Shown: piece by piece, positions 26,591-35,184 of the stretch
How positions within the stretch are numbered: the stretch's first letter is position 1
How the letters are laid out: every line of letters starts with the position of its first letter
Origin: Pseudomonas cerasi
GTDB taxonomy: Bacteria; Pseudomonadota; Gammaproteobacteria; Pseudomonadales; Pseudomonadaceae
Length of the DNA stretch: 64,000 bases
Direction: 5' to 3'
NCBI RefSeq assembly: GCF_900074915.1
Contig: NZ_LT222319.1
Coordinates: 3,629,001-3,693,000, forward strand
The notes under the pieces: generated by a model
Database searches by the model: none
Told to the model about the DNA's origin: nothing
The model's input: the letters and a program-made list of their open reading frames with translations, nothing else
Translations under genes and position numbers: made by a program

Positions 26591-27979
26591 ATGAAGCCTA
26601 GCCTTTGCGTTTTGACTGCCTGCCTGTTGCTGAGCGCCTGCCAGACGCCTGCTCCGCCGCCGGACAGCGGCATCCAGCCACCGGCAAGCTGGGCGTTTGC
26701 CGCAAACGCCGCCGCACAGCGCAGTGATATCCGTTGGTGGCAGCAGTTCGGCAGCCCACAGCTGAATCGTCTGATCGAACAGGCCAGCCTTGACAGTCAT
26801 GAAGTCGCTGCAGCGATGGCACGGGTTCGTCAGGCACAGGCAAGCGCCATTATCGGCGGCGCGCCCTTGCTCCCGGAACTGGCCTTTGACCTGCGCGGCG
26901 AACGTAACCGGTTCCTGCGCAACAGCGACCGCAAGGCCAACCCTTCCGACGACAACAACACCAACAACTTCACCAGCGACCTGACCGCCAGCTATGAGGT
27001 GGATTTCTGGGGAGGTATCGCAGCGGGACGCGACAGCGCACTCCAAGGGCTGCGCGCCAGCCAGTTCGATCAGGCGACCGTGGAGCTGACCCTGCTGGCC
27101 AACGTCGCCGATCGCTATGCGCAAACCCTGGCGGCGCGCGAGCAAGGGCGGATTGCCGAACTGAATCTGGCCAACGCCCAAGACGTACTGCGCCTGGTGC
27201 AAACCCGCTATGAATCGGGCTCAGCTACCGCCCTCGAGCTGGCGCAGCAAAAAAATCTGGTTGCGGCCCAGCAGCGTGAACTGCCCCGCGTTCAGCAACT
27301 GGCCAACGAGCAGTTAATCACCCTGGCAGCCTTGCTCGGTCAACCGGTGCAGAATCTGCACCTCGCGGATCAGCCCTTCGACACCCTGAACTGGCCGGAC
27401 ATCGGCCCCGGCCTGCCCAGCGAACTGCTGACCCGCCGCCCTGATCTGGCCAAGGCCGAGGCTGACCTGGCGGCGGCACAGGCCAATGTCACCGTCGCCC
27501 GCGCCGCCATGCTGCCAAAACTGACCCTGAGCGCCCGGCTCGGCACCGAAAACACCCGCGCCGAAGACTGGCTGCGCGCACCGTTCAGCAGCCTCGCTGC
27601 CGGGCTGATCGGACCGATCTTCAACAATGGCCGTCTGGCCGCCGAGCGCGACAAGGCCACAGCGCGTCAGGAAGAACTGCTGGAAACCTATCGCGGCGCG
27701 ATCATCAACAGCTTCGCCGACGTGGAAAAAGCCCTGAACAGCATTCGCGGCCTGGATCAACAGCGCTACTGGCACGAAGAAGAATTCAAACAGGCGCAAA
27801 CCGCCTTCCGCATCGCCCAAAGCCGCTACCAGGAAGGCGCCGAAGACCTGCTCACCGTACTGGAAACCCAGCGCACGCTGTACCTGGCGCAGGACGTAAG
27901 CGTGCAGTTGCGGCTGGCACGGGTGCAGGCGAGCATCGCGCTGTACAAAGCGCTGGGCGGTGGCTGGCAGGTGCGCTGA
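26591..27979 (+). CDS. opmQ: Outer-membrane efflux lipoprotein OpmQ
   Basis: A 462-residue RND/TolC-type outer-membrane factor of the NodT lipoprotein family. The ATG at 26591 gives a clean lipoprotein signal (MKPSLCVLTACLLLSAC); an in-frame GTG at 26576 is possible but less likely. Two OEP repeats are visible (about residues 50-250 and 265-455), with family elements WWQQFGSPQLNRLIEQA and NVTVARAAMLPKLTLS. It forms the outer-membrane duct for PvdRT. It is followed immediately by a hairpin terminator. Confidence 0.92.
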   Translation: MKPSLCVLTACLLLSACQTPAPPPDSGIQPPASWAFAANAAAQRSDIRWWQQFGSPQLNRLIEQASLDSHEVAAAMARVRQAQASAIIGGAPLLPELAFDLRGERNRFLRNSDRKANPSDDNNTNNFTSDLTASYEVDFWGGIAAGRDSALQGLRASQFDQATVELTLLANVADRYAQTLAAREQGRIAELNLANAQDVLRLVQTRYESGSATALELAQQKNLVAAQQRELPRVQQLANEQLITLAALLGQPVQNLHLADQPFDTLNWPDIGPGLPSELLTRRPDLAKAEADLAAAQANVTVARAAMLPKLTLSARLGTENTRAEDWLRAPFSSLAAGLIGPIFNNGRLAAERDKATARQEELLETYRGAIINSFADVEKALNSIRGLDQQRYWHEEEFKQAQTAFRIAQSRYQEGAEDLLTVLETQRTLYLAQDVSVQLRLARVQASIALYKALGGGWQVR

Positions 27980-28003
27980 GCGGGCTTCAGGCCCGCTATT
28001 CCT
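27979..28003. terminator. Hairpin between opmQ and the convergent SDR gene
   Basis: A perfect 7-bp stem AGCGGGC (27979-27985) / GCCCGCT (27991-27997), loop TTCAG. The T run is short on the plus strand; it probably acts in both directions. Confidence 0.6.
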
Positions 28004-28753
28004 CAAACTTGCGCTTTGCCCCCGTCTACACACATCTCGATACCCGCAATGAAACTGCTGTCGTCGCAGGCAAGAAACAGCGCGGCCGCGGCCACTTCCT
28101 CAGGGCGGCCAAGACGGCCCAGTGGAATACCTCTGATCAGCGCTGCTTTCATTTGAGCGACGTGCTCTTGCGCAAGCCCTTCCAGGCCCATGATCGGCGT
28201 GTCGATCGGGCCCGGGCTCAGTGTATTGACGCGAATACCTCGACTTTGCAGCTCGGCTGTCCAGGTTCGGGCAAACGAGCGTATGGCTACCTTTGTAGCG
28301 CTGTAAGTGCTGCAGCCCGAAACGCCCCTGTTGGCGGCAATGGACGAATTCAAGATGATCGAGCCGCCGTCGTGCATCAACACCAGTGCCTTTTGCACGC
28401 TGAACAACAGGCCTTTGACGTTGGTATCAAAAAACCTTGTCGTAGTGCGCCGCATCGACGCCATCGATGGATTGCATTTCCATAATGCCGGCGTTGGCGA
28501 AGAGCACGTCAATGCAGCCTTTCTCGCGCCTGACCACTGCGTAGAGTCGGTCCAGATCGTCAAGACTGGACACATAGCCTTGTACGGCTGTCACGTTACG
28601 ACCTATACGTGCAACGGCCTCGTCCAGCTCGGGCTGACGTCTACCCGTGATAAACACATAGGCGCCCTCTTCCACAAAACGCTGGGCGGTCGCAAGACCG
28701 ATGCCGCTGCTGCCGCCGGTAATCATCGCAATTTTGCCTTGAAGCCTGCTCAT
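28003..28753 (-). pseudogene. Short-chain dehydrogenase/reductase, frameshifted at a homopolymer
   Basis: Two overlapping reading frames together make one complete SDR of about 250 residues. The N-terminal frame starts at the ATG at 28753 (MSRLQGKIAMITGGSSGIGL) with the Rossmann TGxxxGIG motif and NAG, and stops near 28427. The C-terminal frame resumes with FDTNVKGLLFSVQKAL, has the catalytic YSATK motif, and ends DDSSFIAGIEMCVDGGKAQV. The break is a run of six T (A 28429-28434 on the plus strand) where five would keep AAG-GTT-TTT-GAT in frame. It is either a recent one-base insertion, a sequencing error or slippage. It lies 80 bp after a GMC oxidoreductase gene on the same strand. The substrate is unknown. 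Confidence 0.85.
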
Positions 28754-28833
28754 GATGATGCTCTCGAAAAGGTGAAAGTCAGCGAGTACCCACCGGGCAC
28801 TCGCTACATGATCTACGGCATGGATCAAATTAT

Positions 28834-30453
28834 TCAGGACTTGCCAGTGAGCAGACTGCCCAAGCGCTCCCCGATGATCACGCACGGGGCCATGGTGTTG
28901 CCGGTGGTTACTCGCGGCATGATTGAGGCGTCCGCGACCCTCAGATTGTCGATGCCATAGACGCGCAATTGCGCGTCCACCACCGATAACTCATCAATAC
29001 CCATTCTGGCCGTACCGGACTGGTGCCAGACGGTCGATGCGGTGTTGCGCACGAACGACTCCAGATCCTTGCGGTTCATCTTTCCGGGCATCACCTCACG
29101 GCGTACAAACGGGCGCAGGGTCGAGCTGTTGCCGATCTCTCGGCAAAATTCGACTGCACGCACCAGCGCCTGCAGATCTTCGGGTTCGGCAAGCGCACCG
29201 CTGTCGATTCTCAGTGCGTCCCGGTGCCCGCCGCCAGACAACGTGATCGAGCCACGGCTTTTGGGCCGTACCAGCCCCGGCAACAAAGACCATGCGCTGG
29301 CCGGAGGGTTGAACGTCGCCTGCGCTTCAAACGAGGCAATGGGCATTTCAGCGAGAAAGGTCTGGATGTCGGGTACATCGAGCGCCGGATCACTCTTCCA
29401 GAAGAACGTCGATTCCCCGGCGTTGTTGCGCGCCGCATGAGCCTGTTCGTATTCCCAGATGCACCCCGAGACCATGATGTGGTCCTGATAATTCTGGCCG
29501 ACACCCGGCAGATTCTCTAGCGGAGCGATACCATGCCGAACCAGTTGCTGCGCATCGCCGATTCCGGACAGCATCAACACCTTGGGTGTGTTGATGGCAC
29601 CCAGTGACAGCACGACTTCCTCTCGTGCTCTGAAACTCATGATCCTGCCTTCATGAATGACCTCGACCCCGACCGCTCGCTTGCCTTCCAGCAACACGCG
29701 CAATACATGGGTGTGGGCCAGGACCGTCAGGTTGGGCTGCGCCATCAGCGGGTACACATAACTGCGAAAAATCGAACGGCGACGACCGTTTTCCAGACAC
29801 ATATTGACCAGTGCCGCGCCACCCGCGCCCTCCATCATCGCGCCGTTCTGGTCATCGAAAACAGGCATTCCGAGCTCCGCCACCGCTCCCAGCATGGCTG
29901 GTGCAATCGGGTTGGGATCAGGCGCAGGCTGCACGAAGACCAGACCGCCCGTGCCTCTGCGCAGTGCGTCTGGCGTACCCTGCCAGTTCTCGATACGTCG
30001 ATAGGTGGCGAGTGTCGATTGATAATTCCAGGCCGGATCACCTGATTCGCTGGCAAAGTGGTCCCAGTCACTGCTGTGCCCGCGCGCCCAGACCATCACG
30101 TTGATCGAGGATCCACCGCCCAGCACCTTGCCCATCGACAAGGGAATGGCCCGGTTATTGAGGTGCGGGTTGGGTTGTGCCTGAAACTGCCAGTCGCGCT
30201 CGGTGCCCAGGTTGGTGAACCAGATACTGGCATCGGTAACACTGGGCACATCATCGGTGCCGCCTGCCTCCAGGAGCAGAACACTGACGTCGGGATTCTC
30301 TGCCAGACGCCGCGCAACGACCGACCCGGAGGTGCCGGAGCCACACACGATGTAATCGTAAGCGCCCTTCAGACTGGCTTTCAGTCGCCGCTGATTGTCT
30401 TCAACACGACGTGCAAAGTCTGCAGTGTCGGTTGCGCCGGTATAACTTTCCAT
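28834..30453 (-). CDS. GMC-family FAD oxidoreductase (choline dehydrogenase-like)
   Basis: A 539-residue flavoprotein. The FAD-binding GxGxxG motif is CGSGTSGSVVARRL (about residues 37-50). GMC signature 1 is around GKVLGGGSSINVMVWARGHS, and the C-terminal active-site region is VWHQSGTARMG, then VADASIMPRVTTGNTMAP. There is no signal peptide. The family oxidises alcohols; the substrate is unknown and choline is not implied. AAAGG precedes the ATG. It forms a likely operon with the downstream SDR and lies next to an AraC regulator, suggesting an inducible alcohol-aldehyde or polyol catabolic pair. Confidence 0.9.
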   Translation of the reverse strand: MESYTGATDTADFARRVEDNQRRLKASLKGAYDYIVCGSGTSGSVVARRLAENPDVSVLLLEAGGTDDVPSVTDASIWFTNLGTERDWQFQAQPNPHLNNRAIPLSMGKVLGGGSSINVMVWARGHSSDWDHFASESGDPAWNYQSTLATYRRIENWQGTPDALRRGTGGLVFVQPAPDPNPIAPAMLGAVAELGMPVFDDQNGAMMEGAGGAALVNMCLENGRRRSIFRSYVYPLMAQPNLTVLAHTHVLRVLLEGKRAVGVEVIHEGRIMSFRAREEVVLSLGAINTPKVLMLSGIGDAQQLVRHGIAPLENLPGVGQNYQDHIMVSGCIWEYEQAHAARNNAGESTFFWKSDPALDVPDIQTFLAEMPIASFEAQATFNPPASAWSLLPGLVRPKSRGSITLSGGGHRDALRIDSGALAEPEDLQALVRAVEFCREIGNSSTLRPFVRREVMPGKMNRKDLESFVRNTASTVWHQSGTARMGIDELSVVDAQLRVYGIDNLRVADASIMPRVTTGNTMAPCVIIGERLGSLLTGKS

Positions 30454-30690
30454 AAGAGTGCCTTTGTAAAACTTCCATGAATTGACGGCGCAAAACTGCC
30501 GGGGCCAATCGCGAAAGATGAATAACGGTGGGCTGTGACCGATGCGTCAGCGCAGCAGCCATTGAGATGAATCAGTCACTGAATGACAGGATCGATTCTA
30601 GGGCGCAGACGGCGTATCACCGTTATCTGCAAGGCGCGTGAGGGATGTCCACAAGGCGCTTTCAACTGATAAGGCGAGAGCAGAAGTTGC

Positions 30691-31641
30691 TCAGTTGAAA
30701 GTAGCCCGAACATGCGAGGGGCAAATACCGAACTGTGCCCGGTAGGCGCGACTGAAATGCGCTGCCGTGGTGAAACCGCACTGCCAGGCAACGTCCTGAA
30801 CACTTGGCCGAAGCGTGCGGGTCGAACTGAGCAATTGCTGTGCGTGTTGCAGGCGGATATTCCAGACATCACGCATCACCGTCGTCTCCTCACTCCGGAA
30901 CAAGCGTTGCAAGTGCTTGACTGAAACATGCACGGCACCGGCAATGGCCGCGCAGTCGAGTTCGGTGTCACTCAAACGCGTGTAAATGTAACGTCTGGCG
31001 CGCAACAGCACGACATCAGTGCTGCGCGAAACTGCCTTGTCGCCGGGGCCGCCCAGCATGGCGTCAATCAGCTCCAGCAATTGTCTGCCCATCAACTCGC
31101 GTATGACCAAGCCAGGGGCCGCCTGTTGCTGCGCGATGCAGTGGATCAGGTCACGGGCTGCGCGTATGTCTGCCGACTCCATGTCGGCAACCATCAGCCC
31201 CGGCAACGAATGCCTCAGGCCCCGATCGCGCAAACTGGACTTGGGAATGCGCAATACGGTCATTTGCCCATGCTGGGTAAACGACTCCTGAAAGGATTGC
31301 CCGGGATCGATGAAGAACATGCTGCCAGCCATGAAGCGATGTTGCTTTCCGGCTTCGTCGATATCGACATACCCACCGGTCATAAGCTTCAGATAAAGCC
31401 ATTCCCCCTGCCAGCAATCCTGTTCTTCTCCAACCGGGATCAATACCAGAGATTTCAGATCAGCCTGCGTGACACCAATAGCCCCCAGGCTCCAGCTTTG
31501 CGCTGTGGAGTTGCCTGACAGGGTTTTATCGAACTCACAGTAAAGCCCGTGATGCTTCAGCATGACCTCAGACCAGTTGCCACCGGCATCGGGGCCCAGA
31601 TCAAAGTGAATGTTGTTCGCGTCAAAAATTCCGGGTGTCAT
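30691..31641 (-). CDS. AraC-family transcriptional regulator
   Basis: A 316-residue protein from the ATG at 31641 (a TTG nine codons upstream is the alternative). The N-terminal half is an AraC-binding-like ligand domain (cupin-like, about residues 30-180). The C-terminal 100 residues are the double-HTH AraC domain with LDCAAIAGAVHVSVKHLQRL and the signature DVAWQCGFTTAAHFSRAYRA. It is likely to activate the adjacent GMC/SDR operon, about 240 bp downstream on the same strand. The inducer is unknown. I see no PvdS box here, so this module is probably not part of the iron regulon. Confidence 0.88.
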   Translation of the reverse strand: MTPGIFDANNIHFDLGPDAGGNWSEVMLKHHGLYCEFDKTLSGNSTAQSWSLGAIGVTQADLKSLVLIPVGEEQDCWQGEWLYLKLMTGGYVDIDEAGKQHRFMAGSMFFIDPGQSFQESFTQHGQMTVLRIPKSSLRDRGLRHSLPGLMVADMESADIRAARDLIHCIAQQQAAPGLVIRELMGRQLLELIDAMLGGPGDKAVSRSTDVVLLRARRYIYTRLSDTELDCAAIAGAVHVSVKHLQRLFRSEETTVMRDVWNIRLQHAQQLLSSTRTLRPSVQDVAWQCGFTTAAHFSRAYRAQFGICPSHVRATFN

Positions 31642-31785
31642 GAAAGGTGTTCTCGAGGGCGCAAGCAAGGAAGGGATGAGAAACGGCCGAACATCCAGAC
31701 AGCTTGCGACCTGGCGCCACCCTACGCCTTTTGTTCGAGAATCAGGGGGGCATTCATGAAATATCCGACAGAGCGGAGTGCGTTA

Positions 31786-31956
31786 GGCTCTGTACGAAAA
31801 GTCGGCGAGCGAAGGTCAGGCAAGGCAAAAACAGGCGAGGAACGGCCGGGGTCGCGTTCGACTCTACGTGTTGTAAATGAGCATTCCGATTGGACTCGCA
31901 TCCGAGCCTGTTTTTAACGCAGCATCACCGAGCGCAGCCACTTTTCGTACAGAGCC
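31786..31956. mobile_element. 171-bp MITE with 17-bp terminal inverted repeats and TA duplication
   Basis: Terminal repeats are GGCTCTGTACGAAAAGT at 31786-31802 and its exact complement at 31940-31956. TA flanks both sides (31784-31785, 31957-31958), the target duplication of IS630/Tc1 and some IS5-group elements. The interior has no transposase and no ORF worth calling, so mobility would need a transposase in trans. It occupies the gap 31642-31972 between the AraC gene and pvdP. Confidence 0.85.
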
Positions 31957-31972
31957 TAGGAGCCAGCGCTGC

Positions 31973-33607
31973 TCAAAACCACCTCTCCGGCAGCAGATTC
32001 CGTGCATACCAGGGCCGGCGCGGCACGCGGCGTAGCAGGTTGCTCAGTTTGTCATCGGCCGCGAAGGTGATGCGCAGCGCCAGCTTCATGACTTCCGGGT
32101 CCATTTCCATGGTCGTGCCTGCAGTCTGGCCGGGCACTGTGCTGCAACCGTGCGTTTCAGGCCCCAGCCACGGGTCGCTGACATTCACCCAGCGGCCTGG
32201 CGCAAACCACGGTACGCCGTTGACTTGCAGGCGCTTCACTTCGCCCGGATGAAAGCGCTCATGGGCGCGGAACCAGTCCTCAATGCGGTCGTCAATCCAG
32301 CCATGGAACATCCAGAACACCGGGTTCACGTGCGATGAAAACGGGTCGGCAAGAAAGTCGTTTTCCGGCTCGAACCAGCGCTCGGCAAAATCATCCGAAC
32401 GACGTGCCATCGGCACCGGCTGCCCGTTGGCCGGGTCGCGGGCCACCGAGGCCCAGCGCATGTGCAGCCAGTCGTGCAGCTCCAGTTCGACCTGCGAACC
32501 AAACTGGCCCAGGGTCAGCTTCGACAAAAAGCGCGGATCGCGATACTGCGATTCCCAGACCTGAAAATGCGTATGAAACGTCTCGTGGCTTTTGATATCG
32601 CTGACCAGCTGTGTGTATTCCTCGTCACCATGCGCCAGCCAGTTGGGCGGCAGCGAACAGCCGTCGTGATTGTCGAAATAGCGGGCAAAGCCCAGGCGGT
32701 CGCGTTCCAGCTCAGGCTGCGGCAGCGGAAAACGCGGCCAGGACGGCAAATCCTGAATCCTGCGTGCCTGGATCAGCATGTGCCGGTGCATATAAAAGAA
32801 GTCTTCACCCGAGCCGTTGCGGTCCTTGTGCGGGCCACGCGCATCGCGCTCATGGTCACGCGGCCCCGGCTGCCAGCCGATGCCGCGCAGGGCGTTACGC
32901 TTGTCTTCGGGCAATTTGTGCCACTTGTCTCGCGAGGCATGCCAGAGCTGATGGAACAGACGATGCTCCCTGGAAACCAGCCAGGCCAGAAACGGCGGAC
33001 TCAGGCCCACCCTTTCCCGCGCTTCTGGAAACACCTGTTTGATCGCAATCAGACGGTTTTCCAGTTCCGGCAGGGCCAGCGGTCGGTCAAGACGTTCGAT
33101 ACGCCCGCTCAGGGTGCCGCTGCCGGCGTTACCGAACGCACCCCAGACTTCATCGAGGGTCAGGCTGAATTCGTAATCCGGGTTGTCGCTGTGCGGATCA
33201 TTGCCGGCATGGCCGTCCATGACCCGCAGGTAGAGTCTTGCGGCATTGGCCGGTTGCAGATCGCCAATCACCCGAAAGCGCGGCAGCGCATCGCCGCGCA
33301 ATTGCCCGGCCGTGTCGATATAGCCGCGCAGGCCGCGACCACGCGGGGCGATGTCGAGAAACATTTCCAGGCCTTCGAGCGGCGCACCGCTCAGTCCGGC
33401 ATCGCGCCCTTCGAAGCGCAGAGTCCACACACCGCGCAGCTTGTCGGCCAGGCGCTGGGTGGCGGTATCGGCAGGCCCCGCCGTCGCTTCGCCCGGCGTT
33501 TCCGGCAGGTCGACCCGGGTGAGTTCCCGATGCGCGTAATACGCTGCCGGAACTGCCGCACCGGTCAGCGCCAGACCCGCTATGAACCCTCGTCGAGAAA
33601 TCGTCAT
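31973..33607 (-). CDS. pvdP: Periplasmic tyrosinase PvdP (pyoverdine chromophore maturation)
   Basis: A 544-residue exported enzyme. The ATG at 33607 gives a Tat signal peptide (MTISRRGFIAGLALTGAAVP); GGTAGGG lies just upstream. The N-terminal beta-barrel domain is followed by a tyrosinase-like copper domain with His-rich helices (REHRLFHQLWHASRD, ELHDWLHMRW, NPVFWMFHGWIDDRIEDWF). PvdP oxidises the D-Tyr/Dab-derived part of ferribactin to form the dihydroxyquinoline chromophore. It has its own PvdS box and is divergent from pvdM. Confidence 0.92.
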   Translation of the reverse strand: MTISRRGFIAGLALTGAAVPAAYYAHRELTRVDLPETPGEATAGPADTATQRLADKLRGVWTLRFEGRDAGLSGAPLEGLEMFLDIAPRGRGLRGYIDTAGQLRGDALPRFRVIGDLQPANAARLYLRVMDGHAGNDPHSDNPDYEFSLTLDEVWGAFGNAGSGTLSGRIERLDRPLALPELENRLIAIKQVFPEARERVGLSPPFLAWLVSREHRLFHQLWHASRDKWHKLPEDKRNALRGIGWQPGPRDHERDARGPHKDRNGSGEDFFYMHRHMLIQARRIQDLPSWPRFPLPQPELERDRLGFARYFDNHDGCSLPPNWLAHGDEEYTQLVSDIKSHETFHTHFQVWESQYRDPRFLSKLTLGQFGSQVELELHDWLHMRWASVARDPANGQPVPMARRSDDFAERWFEPENDFLADPFSSHVNPVFWMFHGWIDDRIEDWFRAHERFHPGEVKRLQVNGVPWFAPGRWVNVSDPWLGPETHGCSTVPGQTAGTTMEMDPEVMKLALRITFAADDKLSNLLRRVPRRPWYARNLLPERWF

Positions 33608-33652
33608 TACCCTACCTGTTCCAGCCCCGAGACAGCCGTTATCCAAGCTAGA

Positions 33653-33676
33653 ACGTAAACCCGGCAGACAAATTTA
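33653..33676 (-). promoter_or_regulatory. PvdS iron-starvation box for pvdP
   Basis: A perfect TAAAT (33672-33676)-N16-CGT (33653-33655) on the minus strand, 45 bp before the pvdP ATG. Confidence 0.88.
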
Positions 33677-33705
33677 GCGCTGCACACACATCCATGAGCC
33701 CGCGC

Positions 33706-33729
33706 TAAATTTCTCGGTGATCCGCTCGT
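33706..33729 (+). promoter_or_regulatory. PvdS iron-starvation box for the pvdM-N-O-E operon
   Basis: A perfect GCTAAAT (TAAAT at 33706-33710)-N16-CGT (33727-33729), 60 bp before the pvdM ATG and back to back with the pvdP box. Confidence 0.88.
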
Positions 33730-33789
33730 TCTCCACCAGATAGCAACAGCCGTCGCAGGCTGCGCAACGGTTAACCACACGAGACGGAA

Positions 33790-35184
33790 ATGACAAGATC
33801 GCGTTGGAAAAAAGCTCTCTTCATCGGCCTGCCACTGGCCCTGGCGATCAGTGCAGGTACGGGCTTTCTGGCCTGGAATTACTGGTCGCCAGCAGGCTAC
33901 CCGGTCAAGGTCATGCAGCAGGCCGACGACCTGCAGGAGCGGATCATTTCCTTCGACAGCCACATCACCGTGCCGATGAAATTCGGCAGCGAGGGCAACG
34001 AAGCCGACAAGGACGGCTCGGGGCAGTTCGACCTGGTGAAAGCCGCGCGCGGACGCCTGTCCGGTGCAGCGCTGACGGTATTCGGCTGGCCGGAGATCTG
34101 GAACGGCGACAACGCCCCGCATCGCCCGACACCCGGTTTCGTCGACGAAGCACGCCATCAGCAGGAAGTGCGCTACCGGATCATCAGCGGGCTGGTGCGC
34201 GATTTCCCCAATCAGGTCGGCATCGCCTACACCCCGGACGACATGCGCCGCCTGCACGGCGAAGGCAAGTTTGCGATCTTCATCAGCATGCTCAACGCCT
34301 ACCCGCTGGGCAATGACCTGAGCCTGCTGGACCACTGGGCCGCACGCGGCATGCGCATGTTCGGTTTCAGTTATGTCGGCAATAACAGCTGGGCCGATTC
34401 TTCACGCCCCCTGCCCTTTCTCAATGACACGCCCGACGCTCTGGGCGGCCTGTCGGAGATCGGCAGGCAGGCCGTGCAACGCCTCAATGACCTGGGTGTG
34501 ATCATCGACGTGTCGCAGATGTCGAGCAAGGCGCTGCAACAGGTCAGCGAGCTGAGCCGCACGCCGATGGTCGCCTCGCACTCGGCGCCGCGTGCGCTGG
34601 TGGACATCCCGCGCAACCTCAGCGACGAGGAACTGCAGCTCATCAAGCGCAGCGGCGGTGTGATGCAAATCGTGGCGTTCCCAGCCTATTTGAAGCCGCT
34701 GACCCAGAAAACCCAGAACAAGCTCAATGCGCTACGCAAGGACTTCGACCTGCCACCGCTGCCGAACCTGGCCATGGCGCTGATGCCCGGCGACCCGATC
34801 ATCACCGTCTGGCCGGAGCAACGCTTCGGCGCCTATGCCAGCAAGCTGTACGCGATTCTCGAGGAGGAGCCCAAAGCCACGGTCAAGGATTTCGTCGACA
34901 CCATCGATTACACGGTCCGCAAAATCGGCATCGACCATGTCGGCATCAGCTCCGACTTCAACGATGGCGGTGGTGTGAAAGGCTTCAACGATGTCAGCGA
35001 AATCCGCAACGTGACGGCCGAATTGATCGAGCGCGGCTACGCCGAAGCGGATATCACCAAGCTCTGGGGCGGCAACTTTCTGCGCGTCTGGGAGCAGGTT
35101 CAGGCGGCTGCCCGTCCGGATGTGAAACACATGAATCTCTCAAACGCCGCTACCCGACCCTCAGGCGCAGACGCTCATGACTGA
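33790..35184 (+). CDS. pvdM: Periplasmic dipeptidase-like protein PvdM
   Basis: A 464-residue member of the M19 renal-dipeptidase family. The N-terminal membrane anchor/signal (KALFIGLPLALAISAGTGFL) is followed by the TIM-barrel with metal-site remnants SFDSHIT (about residue 54), ASHSAPRAL and GIDHVGISSDFNDGG. The canonical DxHxD metal motif reads DSHIT, so one ligand is missing and peptidase activity is doubtful. PvdM is required for periplasmic pyoverdine maturation, together with PvdP. It overlaps pvdN by 8 bp. Confidence 0.92.
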   Translation: MTRSRWKKALFIGLPLALAISAGTGFLAWNYWSPAGYPVKVMQQADDLQERIISFDSHITVPMKFGSEGNEADKDGSGQFDLVKAARGRLSGAALTVFGWPEIWNGDNAPHRPTPGFVDEARHQQEVRYRIISGLVRDFPNQVGIAYTPDDMRRLHGEGKFAIFISMLNAYPLGNDLSLLDHWAARGMRMFGFSYVGNNSWADSSRPLPFLNDTPDALGGLSEIGRQAVQRLNDLGVIIDVSQMSSKALQQVSELSRTPMVASHSAPRALVDIPRNLSDEELQLIKRSGGVMQIVAFPAYLKPLTQKTQNKLNALRKDFDLPPLPNLAMALMPGDPIITVWPEQRFGAYASKLYAILEEEPKATVKDFVDTIDYTVRKIGIDHVGISSDFNDGGGVKGFNDVSEIRNVTAELIERGYAEADITKLWGGNFLRVWEQVQAAARPDVKHMNLSNAATRPSGADAHD

